DNA of 36,033 bases from an uncultured Pelagibacteraceae bacterium (lineage in GTDB: Bacteria > Pseudomonadota > Alphaproteobacteria > Pelagibacterales > Pelagibacteraceae): the NCBI GenBank assembly GCA_902574045.1, contig CACGMG010000008.1:1-36033 (forward strand). Reading direction: 5' to 3'. The position numbers and the translations under genes were made by a program. Below are positions 1 through 9,022 of the stretch, piece after piece (the stretch's first letter is position 1; each line of letters opens with the position of its first letter). Below the pieces are notes generated by a model, which did no database searches, had not been told where the DNA came from, and saw only the letters and a list, made by a program, of their open reading frames with translations.

Positions 1-393
1 AAATTTTCTTTGCTCTTTCTGACTTTTAATTCCAACTTTTCTTATTTCTTCGACAAACTCTACAGCTGATCCATCTAAAATTGGCACTTCAGGTGAGTCA
101 ATTTCGACTAAAGCGTTATCGATTCCCTCTCCAAAAAAAGCAGCCATCAAATGTTCAACAGTAGATACAGTAGCGCCCTGTTTATTTCTTATCTTTGTAC
201 ATAAGATTGGTTCAACTACGTTTTGATAGTTGGCCTCTATTAAATTATTTTCATCTATATCAATTCTACGAAATTTTATACCAAAGTTTTCTTCAGCAGG
301 TTTTATACTTAGATTAACATTTTGACCATTATGCAATCCTATCCCCTTAAAATTAATTTGTTCGTTAATAGTTCTTTGATAATTTTCTGACAT
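1..393 (-). CDS. lpxC: LpxC, UDP-3-O-acyl-N-acetylglucosamine deacetylase (N-terminal part, cut by window edge)
   Basis: This is the first 131 codons of LpxC, the zinc enzyme that removes the acetyl group from UDP-3-O-acyl-GlcNAc in the committed step of lipid A synthesis, in the cytoplasm. The frame is open from ATG (391-393) to base 1. The fragment shows the family's HNGQNV and STVEHLMAAFFGEGIDNAL signatures; H81 matches the first zinc histidine and E80 the adjacent glutamate. It continues with the typical DSPEVPILDGSA segment. The second zinc histidine pair lies outside the window. It follows ftsA by 66 bases in the same direction, the classic end of a proteobacterial dcw cluster except that ftsZ is missing between them. 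The identification is secure; nothing can be said about the C-terminal half. Confidence 0.96.
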   Translation of the reverse strand, partial: MSENYQRTINEQINFKGIGLHNGQNVNLSIKPAEENFGIKFRRIDIDENNLIEANYQNVVEPILCTKIRNKQGATVSTVEHLMAAFFGEGIDNALVEIDSPEVPILDGSAVEFVEEIRKVGIKSQKEQRKF

Positions 394-400
394 TATGAGT

Positions 401-434
401 TATATACAGAATAGAATAACTCAGATTAAGACAA
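401..434 (-). promoter_or_regulatory. Possible lpxC promoter
   Basis: The only sizeable gap at this end of the dcw cluster, between ftsA and lpxC, carries TATATA (complement of 401-406) with TTAATC 17 bases upstream (complement of 424-429). An alternative pair is TTGTCT (429-434) and TATTCT (408-413) with a 15-base spacer. With the first pair, transcription would start almost at the lpxC ATG. An lpxC promoter here is plausible because lpxC is often expressed separately from division genes, but in such AT-rich DNA these matches are weak. Confidence 0.25.
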
Positions 435-459
435 CAAATGTTTCCAAAAAAAACAATTT

Positions 460-1656
460 CTATTCAAAGATAGTCTTAAAAATCTTTGTAATTAATGATT
501 TTTTTGTTTGAAGAATTGGAATAGCTTCTTTTTTCCAGCCAAAAACAGACAATTGAGCTGCTTTAATAAATAAAGGCTCAATTTCAAAATTTTTTAATAA
601 GGTTGACTTGTTTTTTAGGTTTTTAGAAAAATAAAAAATAAAATCTTTCTTAAAATTATCTAAAATAATTTCATCTTCTATTATAACATAAATTTTTATT
701 ATTTCATTTTGGAAAGATTTAGTATTGATATTTTTAAATAATATTACATCAGCTATTTCTTCAATTCTTGCCTGAACTATTTCTTTGATTAGTTTTTTTT
801 TTATCTTTCTGTAATTATTATCAAAAAATTTATTTTCGATTAAATCATCCTCTTTTAAATTTTCTTTATCAAAGATTTTGTCCATCAAAATTTTGTTTAT
901 TATTTCATAGTTTAAAGAACATATTTTTGAAACATCCTGTAATAATAAATTTGTCCCAAAATTAAAATTTTCAAGATATCTTAAAGCTGAACTATCAAAA
1001 AAACTAATACTAGAAGAATCTTTTTTTATTTTGATGCAGTAAAAAGTTTCAAAATTCATATCTTTATCTATTAATTGTGTACACTCGATAAAGTTTTTGT
1101 TTATAATTTTTTTGATATTCAAACTATTTTTATTAAATATTTGTTTGATATTTTTTAAATCATTATTCTTAATTAAAAAAAAAGTTAGTTCATGGTTATA
1201 AAAATCTCCAAATAAGCCTATTGGAAGATTATCAGTAATATTTTTATCTAAAACGCTTTTAGAATTGAAAATATGAAGAATGCTTTTGTTTTTCTCATTA
1301 TCTGTAACAGCTAATTTTAATGAATTCAAAATATATGAAATATTTTCTTTAAGAACTTGAGACTGATTCAATCTCTTATATCCTGAAATACTTACACTCG
1401 TACAATTAAATTTATCTAATATAATTATTACTTCTTTAAATATATAATCTAGTTTACTTTCAATAATTTCAACGTTTTTTTTTATTAGTTCAATTGCATT
1501 ATTCAAAACAAGCAATTCATCCTTAAAAAAATTATCTGTTGATGAAATTGTTTTTTCAAGAATTGAAAATTTTAAATCATTATCATAATTCCCTGCAACA
1601 AAAATTATTTCTGACTCATTAATTTCAACAAAAAGTGTAGGAGTTTTATTTGACAT
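460..1656 (-). CDS. ftsA: Divergent FtsA-like cell division protein with degenerate ATP-binding motifs
   Basis: By position (after ftsQ, before lpxC), length (398 aa; family about 400-420) and layout this is FtsA, the actin-like protein that tethers FtsZ to the membrane. The segment at about 125-195 can be laid over the FtsA 1C (SHM) subdomain, with an L-x-H-x-F stretch and a later PIGL stretch. The C-terminus, residues 385-398 (KKSLITKIFKTIFE), is a basic amphipathic helix like the FtsA membrane-targeting sequence. What is odd is the nucleotide site: the phosphate-1 motif (usually DIGSSK-like) reads VEINESE at 10-16, and the phosphate-2 motif (usually DIGGGT) reads IKIKKDS near 208-214. The glycines and aspartates that hold ATP are therefore not visible. 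The gene starts at ATG 1654-1656, five bases after ftsQ. It may be a non-ATP-binding FtsA or an unrelated protein in its place; FtsA is by far the likelier. Confidence 0.75.
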   Translation of the reverse strand: MSNKTPTLFVEINESEIIFVAGNYDNDLKFSILEKTISSTDNFFKDELLVLNNAIELIKKNVEIIESKLDYIFKEVIIILDKFNCTSVSISGYKRLNQSQVLKENISYILNSLKLAVTDNEKNKSILHIFNSKSVLDKNITDNLPIGLFGDFYNHELTFFLIKNNDLKNIKQIFNKNSLNIKKIINKNFIECTQLIDKDMNFETFYCIKIKKDSSSISFFDSSALRYLENFNFGTNLLLQDVSKICSLNYEIINKILMDKIFDKENLKEDDLIENKFFDNNYRKIKKKLIKEIVQARIEEIADVILFKNINTKSFQNEIIKIYVIIEDEIILDNFKKDFIFYFSKNLKNKSTLLKNFEIEPLFIKAAQLSVFGWKKEAIPILQTKKSLITKIFKTIFE

Positions 1657-1661
1657 AGCTA

Positions 1662-2321
1662 CTAGTTAAGTATCAGTTGATCTTTTACTCTATAATCGTA
1701 AATTTTATAATTATTAAAACTGTTGTCATTTGTAGAAATCAAGTAATTTTTTAAGCTAAACATGTAATTTTTTATTGGGAGTTTAATAACTTTGTTTTCT
1801 GTCATAACTAAATCCCACCTACCTGCTTCAAAATAATAAAAAGACTTTATCTTTTCTATTGGGAACTCTATGCGTCTCAGGTTTTTATACAAAGTGTAGA
1901 ATTCTTTTCTGTTGCCCAAAACTGTGGGTAAATCTTTATAAATCTTAATATCTTTGAATTCTAAGAGATCACCTTTATCTGATATATAAAATTTTTCTCT
2001 TTTTTTTTGAAGTATCGCTATAGGTATTTTTTCTTTAATAGTTAATATTAATGTGTCAGGATAAATTTTCTTAATACTAAAACTATCAATAAATGGTTCA
2101 TTTTTAAGACTGTTTTTAATCTCTTGATAATTAAGAAAAAATAAATTCTCTTGAAGCAAAAATCTTAACCTTTGTATTATTTGTTTATCTTCAATTATAA
2201 AATTGTCTTCAACTTTGATATTTTTAATCGAAAGATTAAAGTTTTTATTAAAGTCAATATTTGGTAGGTAAGTTGTAAATAAAATAAAAAGTAAAAAAAA
2301 TCCTATAACTGACTTTTTCAT
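1662..2321 (-). CDS. ftsQ: FtsQ/DivIB-type division protein
   Basis: FtsQ is a bitopic inner-membrane protein that holds FtsL/FtsB in the divisome. The 219-aa product (E. coli 276) has a very short cytoplasmic tail (MKKS), one membrane helix at about 5-21, then a periplasmic POTRA domain at about 30-95: the NLSIKNIKVEDN strand, an I-x-x-L helix region, and the PFIDSFSIKKIYPDTLILTIKEKIPIAI core typical of FtsQ. The following FYISDKGDLLEF stretch matches the start of the beta domain. The ATG (2319-2321) overlaps the ddl stop as ATGA, indicating translational coupling. The sequence is short for the family, mostly because the cytoplasmic tail is minimal. Confidence 0.92.
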   Translation of the reverse strand: MKKSVIGFFLLFILFTTYLPNIDFNKNFNLSIKNIKVEDNFIIEDKQIIQRLRFLLQENLFFLNYQEIKNSLKNEPFIDSFSIKKIYPDTLILTIKEKIPIAILQKKREKFYISDKGDLLEFKDIKIYKDLPTVLGNRKEFYTLYKNLRRIEFPIEKIKSFYYFEAGRWDLVMTENKVIKLPIKNYMFSLKNYLISTNDNSFNNYKIYDYRVKDQLILN

Positions 2322-3247
2322 CTATTAAGGCCAGCATTAAGTAATATTTTCAAGACTAATTTTTCAAAAGACATACCTTTAAATTTAGCAATCTCTGGGA
2401 CTAGAGATAAGCTTGTCATTCCTGGCTGAGTATTTATTTCTAACAAATAAAATTTATTCTTAAAAAACTTAAAGTCTGATCTGGTTATTCCTTTACAATC
2501 TAAAGCGTTATGTGCTCTGACAGCTATTTTTAAAGCCTCATTATATTTAGATCTTTTTAAATTAGCAGGCATTATATGAATGGTCTTAGCAGATTTAGAA
2601 TACTTAGCCTTATAATCATAAAACTTTCTTTTTGGTTTTAATTCTATAGCTCCTAAAGGTGAGCCGTTAAGCACAGCAACTTGAACTTCTTGTCCACCGA
2701 TAAAAGGTTCAAAAATTAACTCTGAATATCTTTTTAGAAGAGATTTTATACTTTTTTTTAAGGTAACTATATTTTTACAGATTTTTACTCCTAAACTTGA
2801 TCCTTCATTTATTGGCTTAACCACTATAGGGAATTTAATACCTTTTTTTTTGATTAAAGATTTTACTTTATCTTTGTTATAACTTTCTTTTTTAATAACG
2901 AAATATTTTGGTGAAACAATATTTTTTTTCTTAAATATTTCTTTTGAAATAACTTTGTTCATAGCATTAAAAGAACTAATTATTCCAGAGTGTGTGTAGG
3001 GAATTCTTAAGTATTCAAAATAACTCTGAGCTACGCCATCTTCACCTTCTTTGCCATGCAAAGCATTAAAAATTATATCTACTTTTTTTTTATTAATTAA
3101 GTTAAGTGGTTTTAATTTAGGGTCAAAAGCAGATACTTGGTATCCAATTTTTTTTAATGCCTTAATACATGCTTTGCCAGTTTGAATACTAACATTTCTT
3201 TCTCCAGAGTTACCTCCAAGAATTACTAAAACTTTTTTATTTTTCAT
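2318..3247 (-). CDS. ddl: D-alanine--D-alanine ligase
   Basis: Ddl is a cytosolic ATP-grasp enzyme that joins two D-alanines for the UDP-MurNAc-pentapeptide. Visible motifs are the N-terminal GGNSGERNVSIQTG loop, LHGKEGEDGVAQSYFEYLRI, the ATP-binding KPINEGSSLGV loop at about residue 147, and the C-terminal metal and substrate site EINTQPGMTSLSLVPEIA. I place the start at ATG 3245-3247 (309 aa); an in-frame TTG two codons upstream (3253) gives 311 aa, but MKNKKVLVILGG fits the family's N-terminus. The start overlaps the murB end by 11 bases and the end overlaps ftsQ by 4. Length and motifs are normal, so it should be active. Next to ftsQ it matches the usual ddlB position. Confidence 0.96.
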   Translation of the reverse strand: MKNKKVLVILGGNSGERNVSIQTGKACIKALKKIGYQVSAFDPKLKPLNLINKKKVDIIFNALHGKEGEDGVAQSYFEYLRIPYTHSGIISSFNAMNKVISKEIFKKKNIVSPKYFVIKKESYNKDKVKSLIKKKGIKFPIVVKPINEGSSLGVKICKNIVTLKKSIKSLLKRYSELIFEPFIGGQEVQVAVLNGSPLGAIELKPKRKFYDYKAKYSKSAKTIHIMPANLKRSKYNEALKIAVRAHNALDCKGITRSDFKFFKNKFYLLEINTQPGMTSLSLVPEIAKFKGMSFEKLVLKILLNAGLNR

Positions 3248-4145
3248 CTCCAATAATACTAATTTCTAATTCAAGATTAATTCCAGTTTTTTTATAAACT
3301 TCTTTTTTTACTTTATTTATCAATTTTTCTAAGTCTGAAGTTTTTGCGTTTCCATTGTTTATAAAAAAGTTGCTATGTTTTTCTGAAATTTTAGCATCGC
3401 CAATAAAGAATTTATCACATCCTGAGTCCTTGATTAACTCCCACGCCTTTTTTTGTTTATGATTTTTAAATGTACTTCCTCCAGTTTTAATTCTACTCGG
3501 TTGTGATAGTTTTTTTCTATTAATTAATTCTTCTTGTATAATTCCTATTCGCTCTTTAGAGGATTTTGTGCCTTTTAATTTTGCTGATAAAATCAAATAT
3601 TCTTTTGGAAGACTGCAGCCTCTATAAAAAAAATTAATTTCATTCCTCTTAAATTCTTTCTCTTTTCCTTGTGGATCGAGAACCTTTACTGATGACAAAA
3701 TTTCAGAAATTTCAGATCCATAACATCCACTATTCATTGTAATTGCTCCACCTATTGATCCAGGAATACAGGAAAGAAATTCCATATCACCAATATTGTT
3801 TTCTTTAGCAAAATTAGAGACATTTCTATCTAGTGCTGCTGCCCCTACTTCTACTTCATTTTGTGCAATTAATTTTATTTGAGAAAATTTAGATCCTAAT
3901 TTTATGACTGCTCCCTTAATGCCTGAGTCTCTGATAAGTGTATTGGAACCTGCGCCTAAAAAGTATGTTTTAAGGTTAATTGTTTTTATTTTATTTAAAA
4001 ACTCAATTAATTGATCTTTATTTTCTGGCCGAAAAAATATATCTGCTGGTCCACCTAAATTGAACCAGTTATATTTTGACAACTTCTCCTTTATTATTAA
4101 GTTTTTACCAAACTGTTCTTTTAATTGCTCAATCATAATGTTCAT
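3237..4145 (-). CDS. murB: UDP-N-acetylenolpyruvoylglucosamine reductase (MurB)
   Basis: MurB reduces UDP-GlcNAc-enolpyruvate to UDP-MurNAc using FAD and NADPH. The 302-aa protein shows the FAD-binding signatures WFNLGGPADIFFRP, FLGAGSNTLIRD, and CIPGSIGGAITMNSGCYG, then RIKTGGSTFKN holding the catalytic serine (GST), and a C-terminal INNGNAKTSDLEKLI segment. The size is typical of the shorter type of MurB lacking the E. coli extension. The ATG (4143-4145) overlaps the murC stop as ATGA; a second ATG three codons later is possible. Directly after murC, as in many alphaproteobacterial dcw clusters. Confidence 0.96.
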   Translation of the reverse strand: MNIMIEQLKEQFGKNLIIKEKLSKYNWFNLGGPADIFFRPENKDQLIEFLNKIKTINLKTYFLGAGSNTLIRDSGIKGAVIKLGSKFSQIKLIAQNEVEVGAAALDRNVSNFAKENNIGDMEFLSCIPGSIGGAITMNSGCYGSEISEILSSVKVLDPQGKEKEFKRNEINFFYRGCSLPKEYLILSAKLKGTKSSKERIGIIQEELINRKKLSQPSRIKTGGSTFKNHKQKKAWELIKDSGCDKFFIGDAKISEKHSNFFINNGNAKTSDLEKLINKVKKEVYKKTGINLELEISIIGDEK

Positions 4146-5539
4146 AAACTAAATTCTAATTCTCTCATCCATTTTGAGATTGATCCAGCGCCCATTCCAA
4201 TGACTATTTCATCATTTAACAAATGTTTTTTAAAATAATTTGACATTTCATTTTGACTTTTTACAAGTATAACTTGAGTTTCTGAGTTTTGTGATATTAA
4301 TTTAGCAAAATTTAATTTGTTGAAATTCAATTTATTCTTTTCTCCCGCGGGATAGAGGGGGCACATTAAAACTAAATCAGATTTCTTAAAAGATTTTGAA
4401 AAAGCATGTTTTAAAGACATTACTCTTGAATAGCGATGAGGTTCAAATACTGAAATTATTTTCCTATTTTTGTAAACTTTTTTAACTCCATCTAATATTG
4501 AAGAAATTTCTGTTGGGTGGTGGGCATAATCATCAAAGAATTCATTTTTATTCTTGTTAAAAATTTTTGTCATTCTTCTTTGTACACCAGAGAAACTTTT
4601 TAATGACTTTTTAATTATATTAATATTAATACCAAGATTAAGACATATAGCTAATGCCGCAGATGCATTAAGAACATTATGCTCACCCAAGAGTTTTAAA
4701 TTAATATTTTTTATAGTTTTTTTATTCTCTTTTAAGTTTTTGTAATGGAGATCAAAAGTTGAATGAGAAATCTTATATTTTACATTGCTTACTCTATAAT
4801 CGGCATTTTTATTAAAACCATAAGAAAGAACATTTCTATTTTTTGTTTTTTTTAAAACTTTTTTAATATTTTTATTATCGATACATACAAAACATTTTCC
4901 TATAGGAGGAGTTTTATTGATAAATTGAACAAATGCATTTTCAAGATTTTTATAAGTTTTATAATAATCCATATGTTCGATATCAATGTTGGTTACTATT
5001 GAGTAATTAATAGGTAATTTTAAAAAGCTCCCGTCAGACTCGTCTGCTTCTAAAATGGACCATTCACCTTTACCTAATTTTGCATTACTTCTTAATGAGT
5101 TAATTACACCACCATTAATAATTGTTGGGTCTAAATTCTGATCAGATAAAACTTTTGCTACTAAAGAAGTTGTTGTAGTTTTACCGTGAGAGCCAGTAAT
5201 AATAATATTTTTTTTTAACGAAACAACGTCCGCTAAAACTTGCGCCCTAGAATAAATTGGAATTTTTTTATTTCTCGCTTCTTTAATTTCTAAATTATTT
5301 CCCTTAATAGCAGATGATTTTACAATTATAGTGGCATTTTTGATATTTTTCTTAGCATGACCTATAAAAACTTTTATGCCAGATTTCATGCAATTAGATA
5401 TATTTTTACTTTTATTTTGATCACTACCTTGAATTTTAAATCCCATCGTTTTCATAACTTGAGCTAATCCGCTCATCCCGATTCCCCCGATACCGATGAA
5501 ATGAATTATTTCTTTTTGACCCAAATTAATATTTTTCAT
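4142..5539 (-). CDS. murC: UDP-N-acetylmuramate--L-alanine ligase (MurC)
   Basis: MurC adds the first amino acid, L-alanine, to UDP-MurNAc with ATP. The 465-aa protein has the MurC-type N-terminal Rossmann motif FIGIGGIGMSGLAQ, the P-loop ITGSHGKTTTTSL, the LEADESDGSF acid loop, the D-I-E-H-M-D-Y segment after the central domain, and the C-terminal FDDYAHHPTEI motif that distinguishes MurC. The length is normal (family 440-490). The start (ATG 5537-5539) overlaps murG by 14 bases, and the end overlaps murB by 4 (ATGA). No defects are seen. Confidence 0.97.
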   Translation of the reverse strand: MKNINLGQKEIIHFIGIGGIGMSGLAQVMKTMGFKIQGSDQNKSKNISNCMKSGIKVFIGHAKKNIKNATIIVKSSAIKGNNLEIKEARNKKIPIYSRAQVLADVVSLKKNIIITGSHGKTTTTSLVAKVLSDQNLDPTIINGGVINSLRSNAKLGKGEWSILEADESDGSFLKLPINYSIVTNIDIEHMDYYKTYKNLENAFVQFINKTPPIGKCFVCIDNKNIKKVLKKTKNRNVLSYGFNKNADYRVSNVKYKISHSTFDLHYKNLKENKKTIKNINLKLLGEHNVLNASAALAICLNLGININIIKKSLKSFSGVQRRMTKIFNKNKNEFFDDYAHHPTEISSILDGVKKVYKNRKIISVFEPHRYSRVMSLKHAFSKSFKKSDLVLMCPLYPAGEKNKLNFNKLNFAKLISQNSETQVILVKSQNEMSNYFKKHLLNDEIVIGMGAGSISKWMRELEFSL

Positions 5540-6626
5540 TTAATAACTTATTAATTTCTCTATCAATAATCTGATATACTAAATTATCAGAATAAAGATT
5601 TTGTTTTTCTGAAATTTTACTTAACAACGATCTATCCTCATTTATTGACTTAAGTAATTTAAATAATTTTTTGTCCAAATCTTTTTCCTCTATTAAATAG
5701 CTATACCGATTTTTTTCATAATAAATAGCATTTTTTAATTGATGGTCATCTGCAGAGGATGGAAGTGGAACTGAAATAAAGGGTATTTTAACATTTATTA
5801 GTTCGGCCAACATTGATGAGCCCGCACGAGTAATAGCAAGATTAACTTTTGAAAAATATTCAATAATATCATTACTAAAATTAAAAATTTCACAATCCAA
5901 ATTAATTTTATTATAAAAATTTAATAATATTGTATTTTGCTCAGGTAGACATTGTTGGTAAATCTTCAAGGGGACACCGGCTTTGTAACTTTCCTCAAAA
6001 ATTTTTGGTAACTTTTCGGCAAATACTTTTGCTGCCTGGCTACCACCTAAAATTAAAACTTTTATTTTACTGTCAATTTTCGTATTATCAAAATTTCTTT
6101 TAAAACTTAATATTTCTTTTCTAATAATATTGCCAACCTGACAAATTTTTTCTCTATGTTTTTTTTCAATTCCTGCTAATTCCGCATTTGCAACAAATAA
6201 TTTGACTGTGTAAGGCAATAAAAATTTATTTGCTTTTCCGATATGTAGGTTGTTTTCGTAAAGAATAAAAGGAATTTTAAGCAATTTAGCAGCAAAACAT
6301 ACTGGGAAAGAAGAGTAGCCTCCCATGCCAAATACAAGGTTTGGTTTTTTATTAAGTAAAAAAATAAAAGATTTTAAGATTGAATATGTAATTAAAAATA
6401 ATGAAAAAAATTGTTTAATTAAATTTTTATTAAAAATGCTGAATGTATTTATTTGCGTAACCTTTATATCATTAAACTTTTCTAAATACCTTAGCCCACG
6501 CATATCTGAAACAATTTCAACTGTGATTTTTTTTTCAATAAAATGTCTGGCCAAACCGTAAGCAGGAAAAATATGTCCGCCTGTACCACCTGTTGCTATT
6601 AAAACTTTTTTTAACTTGTTATTCAT
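5526..6626 (-). CDS. murG: MurG, UDP-GlcNAc:lipid I N-acetylglucosaminyltransferase
   Basis: MurG is a peripheral inner-membrane GT-B enzyme that converts lipid I to lipid II. Signatures are the first G loop ATGGTGGHIFPAYGLA near the N-terminus, FGMGGYSSFPVCFAAKLLKIP and YENN in the N-domain, the second-domain loop LILGGSQAAKVFAE, and TRAGSSMLAELINVKIP followed by PLPSSADDHQLKNA, where the Q contacts the sugar nucleotide. I choose ATG 6624-6626 (366 aa), which overlaps the ftsW end by 8 bases; a TTG three codons upstream (6635) is the alternative. Length matches the family (about 355-365). Confidence 0.96.
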   Translation of the reverse strand: MNNKLKKVLIATGGTGGHIFPAYGLARHFIEKKITVEIVSDMRGLRYLEKFNDIKVTQINTFSIFNKNLIKQFFSLFLITYSILKSFIFLLNKKPNLVFGMGGYSSFPVCFAAKLLKIPFILYENNLHIGKANKFLLPYTVKLFVANAELAGIEKKHREKICQVGNIIRKEILSFKRNFDNTKIDSKIKVLILGGSQAAKVFAEKLPKIFEESYKAGVPLKIYQQCLPEQNTILLNFYNKINLDCEIFNFSNDIIEYFSKVNLAITRAGSSMLAELINVKIPFISVPLPSSADDHQLKNAIYYEKNRYSYLIEEKDLDKKLFKLLKSINEDRSLLSKISEKQNLYSDNLVYQIIDREINKLLNEKY

Positions 6627-7746
6627 AAATATCAAATTTAATTTTTGTATAATTTAGAATTACTCCTGCTAAAATTGCACTGCCTATGAGAGAAGATCCT
6701 CCATAACTTAAGAAAGGTAAAGTCATACCCGTAGTTGGAAGTAGACTTGTATTTACTCCAATATGAATGAATGTTTGAAAAATAAGTAGTGAGGTAAGTC
6801 CGCATAAAGAAACTTTTAAAAATTCATCATTTTTTAAAACACAAATTTTTATAATTCTAAAAGAAATATATAAAAAAATTGTTATAATTAAGATTGAAGC
6901 TATTGAGCCAAATTCCTCTGCTATAACCGCTATAATATAATCAGTGTGAGCCTCTGGAACACTTTCTTTCAAAATACCCTCTCCCATACCTTGTCCTTTG
7001 AGACCACCCTGTTTGATCGCATCTAAAGCTTTAGTGGATTGAAAATTATCTCCCTTACTAGGGTTTGCAAAAGTTATAAGCCTATTTATGATATATCCAA
7101 ATTTTTCTGGCATGAAAAATAGCAATGCTCCTAAGATAATAGCAAATATCAAAAAGAAACTTAATATAAGTATCAAACTTACTCCTGAAATAAATACTGT
7201 TGCAATCCAAGTTCCTATTAGTAAAATAGTTTGACCAAGATCTGGTTGGTCGATCAACAAAATTATAACAGAAAATAATAAAAAAAAGCTTAATAGATAC
7301 TTAATTTGAGTATCTTTAAATTTTTCAAGAGTCAATATTTGGACAGTAGCCAGAATAAAAAATGGTTTTAAAAGTTCAATTGGTTGTATTCTGAAAAGAT
7401 ATAAGTTTAACCATCTCTGAGCACCTTTTACCTCAACTCCAATAATTGGAACTAATAGTAACAACAAAAAAAATATTATAAAAAGAGGAGTAACTAGTCT
7501 CTTCAACAAGGAAGTTTCAATTGCTGAAATCACAAACATTATAACAAGCGAAGCAACAGTGAAAATCAAATGCTTTGAAAAAAAAAAGTAGTAAGTTTTG
7601 TTTAACCTTTCGCCAGCTAAGGAAGAAGTTGAAGAAAAAGAAAAAAAGAGGCCTAAGAAAAATAATAAAACAAATCCAAAAAAAATATTTTTATCAATAT
7701 TTCTCCAATAATTATCGAATTGAAAATTAAATAAATTTTTTAACAT
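6619..7746 (-). CDS. ftsW: FtsW, septal peptidoglycan polymerase (SEDS family)
   Basis: FtsW is a polytopic inner-membrane SEDS glycosyltransferase that polymerises lipid II at the septum with FtsI. The sequence is almost entirely hydrophobic helices (about ten) and contains family motifs: KGAQRWLNL, QPIELLKP, the catalytic-aspartate loop DQPDLGQTILL, AHTDYIIAVIAEEFG, and near the C-terminus GMTLPFLSYGGSSLIG. The start is uncertain: ATG 7744-7746 (375 aa, used here) overlaps murD by 20 bases; ATG 7771-7773 (384 aa) has an AGAGGAA directly before it, very close to the start; a TTG at 7806 would give 395 aa. The SEDS family also contains RodA, but the position between murD and murG supports FtsW. 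Confidence 0.95.
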   Translation of the reverse strand: MLKNLFNFQFDNYWRNIDKNIFFGFVLLFFLGLFFSFSSTSSLAGERLNKTYYFFFSKHLIFTVASLVIMFVISAIETSLLKRLVTPLFIIFFLLLLLVPIIGVEVKGAQRWLNLYLFRIQPIELLKPFFILATVQILTLEKFKDTQIKYLLSFFLLFSVIILLIDQPDLGQTILLIGTWIATVFISGVSLILILSFFLIFAIILGALLFFMPEKFGYIINRLITFANPSKGDNFQSTKALDAIKQGGLKGQGMGEGILKESVPEAHTDYIIAVIAEEFGSIASILIITIFLYISFRIIKICVLKNDEFLKVSLCGLTSLLIFQTFIHIGVNTSLLPTTGMTLPFLSYGGSSLIGSAILAGVILNYTKIKFDIYE

Positions 7747-9019
7747 AAGTTCTACACAATCTTTTAAATTCATTTCCTCTTTTTTCAAAATTATCAAATT
7801 GATCAAATGAGGCAGCGCTTGGACTAAGTAAAACTAAATTATTTGATCTTTTAAATAGTTTTATATCTTTAGAAATTGCAAATATTGTTTTTTTTAAGTC
7901 TTTAGTTATGGAAAATTTTATATGGTTCTTTAATTGTTTTGAAAAAAAATTAATATTTTTTCCTATTATATAAGATTTAACTATATTTTTTTTTAAATCC
8001 GCTATTTTAAATTTATCTTTAGCTTTTGGTAAACCGCCTAATATCCAATAAATATTTTTATGAGATGATAAGGCGAATTTAGTTGCCTGAAAACTAGTTG
8101 CTTTCGAGTCATTAACAAAAGTTGTATTTTTTACTTTTAAAAAAATTTCATACCTATGAGGTAAGCCTGAAAATGATTGCATTGAATTGATAAAATCTTT
8201 TTTACTTATTCTCAATTTTCTCGATAATGTATAAACAAACCCCATATTTTCATCATTTGCTTTCGATTTTAAGTAAGTATTCTTTATCTTTAATTTGGTT
8301 TTTTGATATTCTTTATTTTTTGGTGATACTAACTTACTTTTAAAATTTTTTATTTTAAAAATTTTTTTCAACTTATTATTAACAAGAGCAAAATTGTCCT
8401 TCTTTTGTAATTTAAATAAATTTAATTTAGAATTTATATAGTCCTGCATCGATCCATGCCAATCAATATGATCATTTGTAATATTTAATAATATTGCATA
8501 ATCAGGAGCTATAAATTTTGAATAAGATAGTTGAAAAGATGATGCTTCAATTACAAAAGTAACATTTTTTTTTATCTTTAAGTCCAGTATTGGTTTGCCA
8601 ATATTACCCCCTAATAAAACTTTAAACTTATTTTTTTTTAAAAGATGCTCAATAATTTTAGAGGTTGTTGATTTTCCGTTCGTTCCTGTAATTACAATTG
8701 ATTTAAATTTATTACTACTTAAATACAGCAGGTCAATATCTGTTATGATTTTTTTTTTATATTTAATTAATTCTTTTCTATTTTTTGTCTTTCTAAGACT
8801 TATTCCTGGGCTTAATACTATAAAGTCTACTTTTTCTAGATCGTTTCTAAGATTAAAAACTTTATTGGTTTTGAAATCTTTTCTTAATTTTGAATTATCA
8901 TCCCAAACTAAATACTTAGATATCTTATTTTTTTTAAAATAACGAATTACAGATTTGCCTGTAAAACCTAATCCGTATACTAAAAAAGAATATTTTTTTA
9001 AGTTTATTTTTCGTGACAT
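7727..9019 (-). CDS. murD: UDP-N-acetylmuramoyl-L-alanine--D-glutamate ligase (MurD)
   Basis: MurD adds D-glutamate to UDP-MurNAc-L-Ala in the cytoplasm. The 430-aa product has the N-terminal nucleotide-binding fold (VYGLGFTGKSVIRYFKK), the P-loop TGTNGKSTTSKIIEHLL, LGGNIGKPIL, the central-domain NITNDHIDWHG motif, LPHRYE, NDSKATS and a C-terminal SPSAASFDQFDNFEKRG, which is the MurD hallmark ending. DSKATS carries a serine where many MurDs have asparagine; this should be tolerated. It starts at ATG 9017-9019, three bases after mraY, and its 3' end is overlapped by ftsW. Length is slightly short but complete. Confidence 0.96.
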   Translation of the reverse strand: MSRKINLKKYSFLVYGLGFTGKSVIRYFKKNKISKYLVWDDNSKLRKDFKTNKVFNLRNDLEKVDFIVLSPGISLRKTKNRKELIKYKKKIITDIDLLYLSSNKFKSIVITGTNGKSTTSKIIEHLLKKNKFKVLLGGNIGKPILDLKIKKNVTFVIEASSFQLSYSKFIAPDYAILLNITNDHIDWHGSMQDYINSKLNLFKLQKKDNFALVNNKLKKIFKIKNFKSKLVSPKNKEYQKTKLKIKNTYLKSKANDENMGFVYTLSRKLRISKKDFINSMQSFSGLPHRYEIFLKVKNTTFVNDSKATSFQATKFALSSHKNIYWILGGLPKAKDKFKIADLKKNIVKSYIIGKNINFFSKQLKNHIKFSITKDLKKTIFAISKDIKLFKRSNNLVLLSPSAASFDQFDNFEKRGNEFKRLCRTYVKKFI

Positions 9020-9022
9020 TCA

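Noticed and set aside
8595-8942. A 115-codon hydrophobic plus-strand frame opposite murD
   Set aside because: The hydrophobicity comes from reading Lys/Asn-rich codons in antisense (Phe/Leu/Ile-rich); murD is intact on the other strand.
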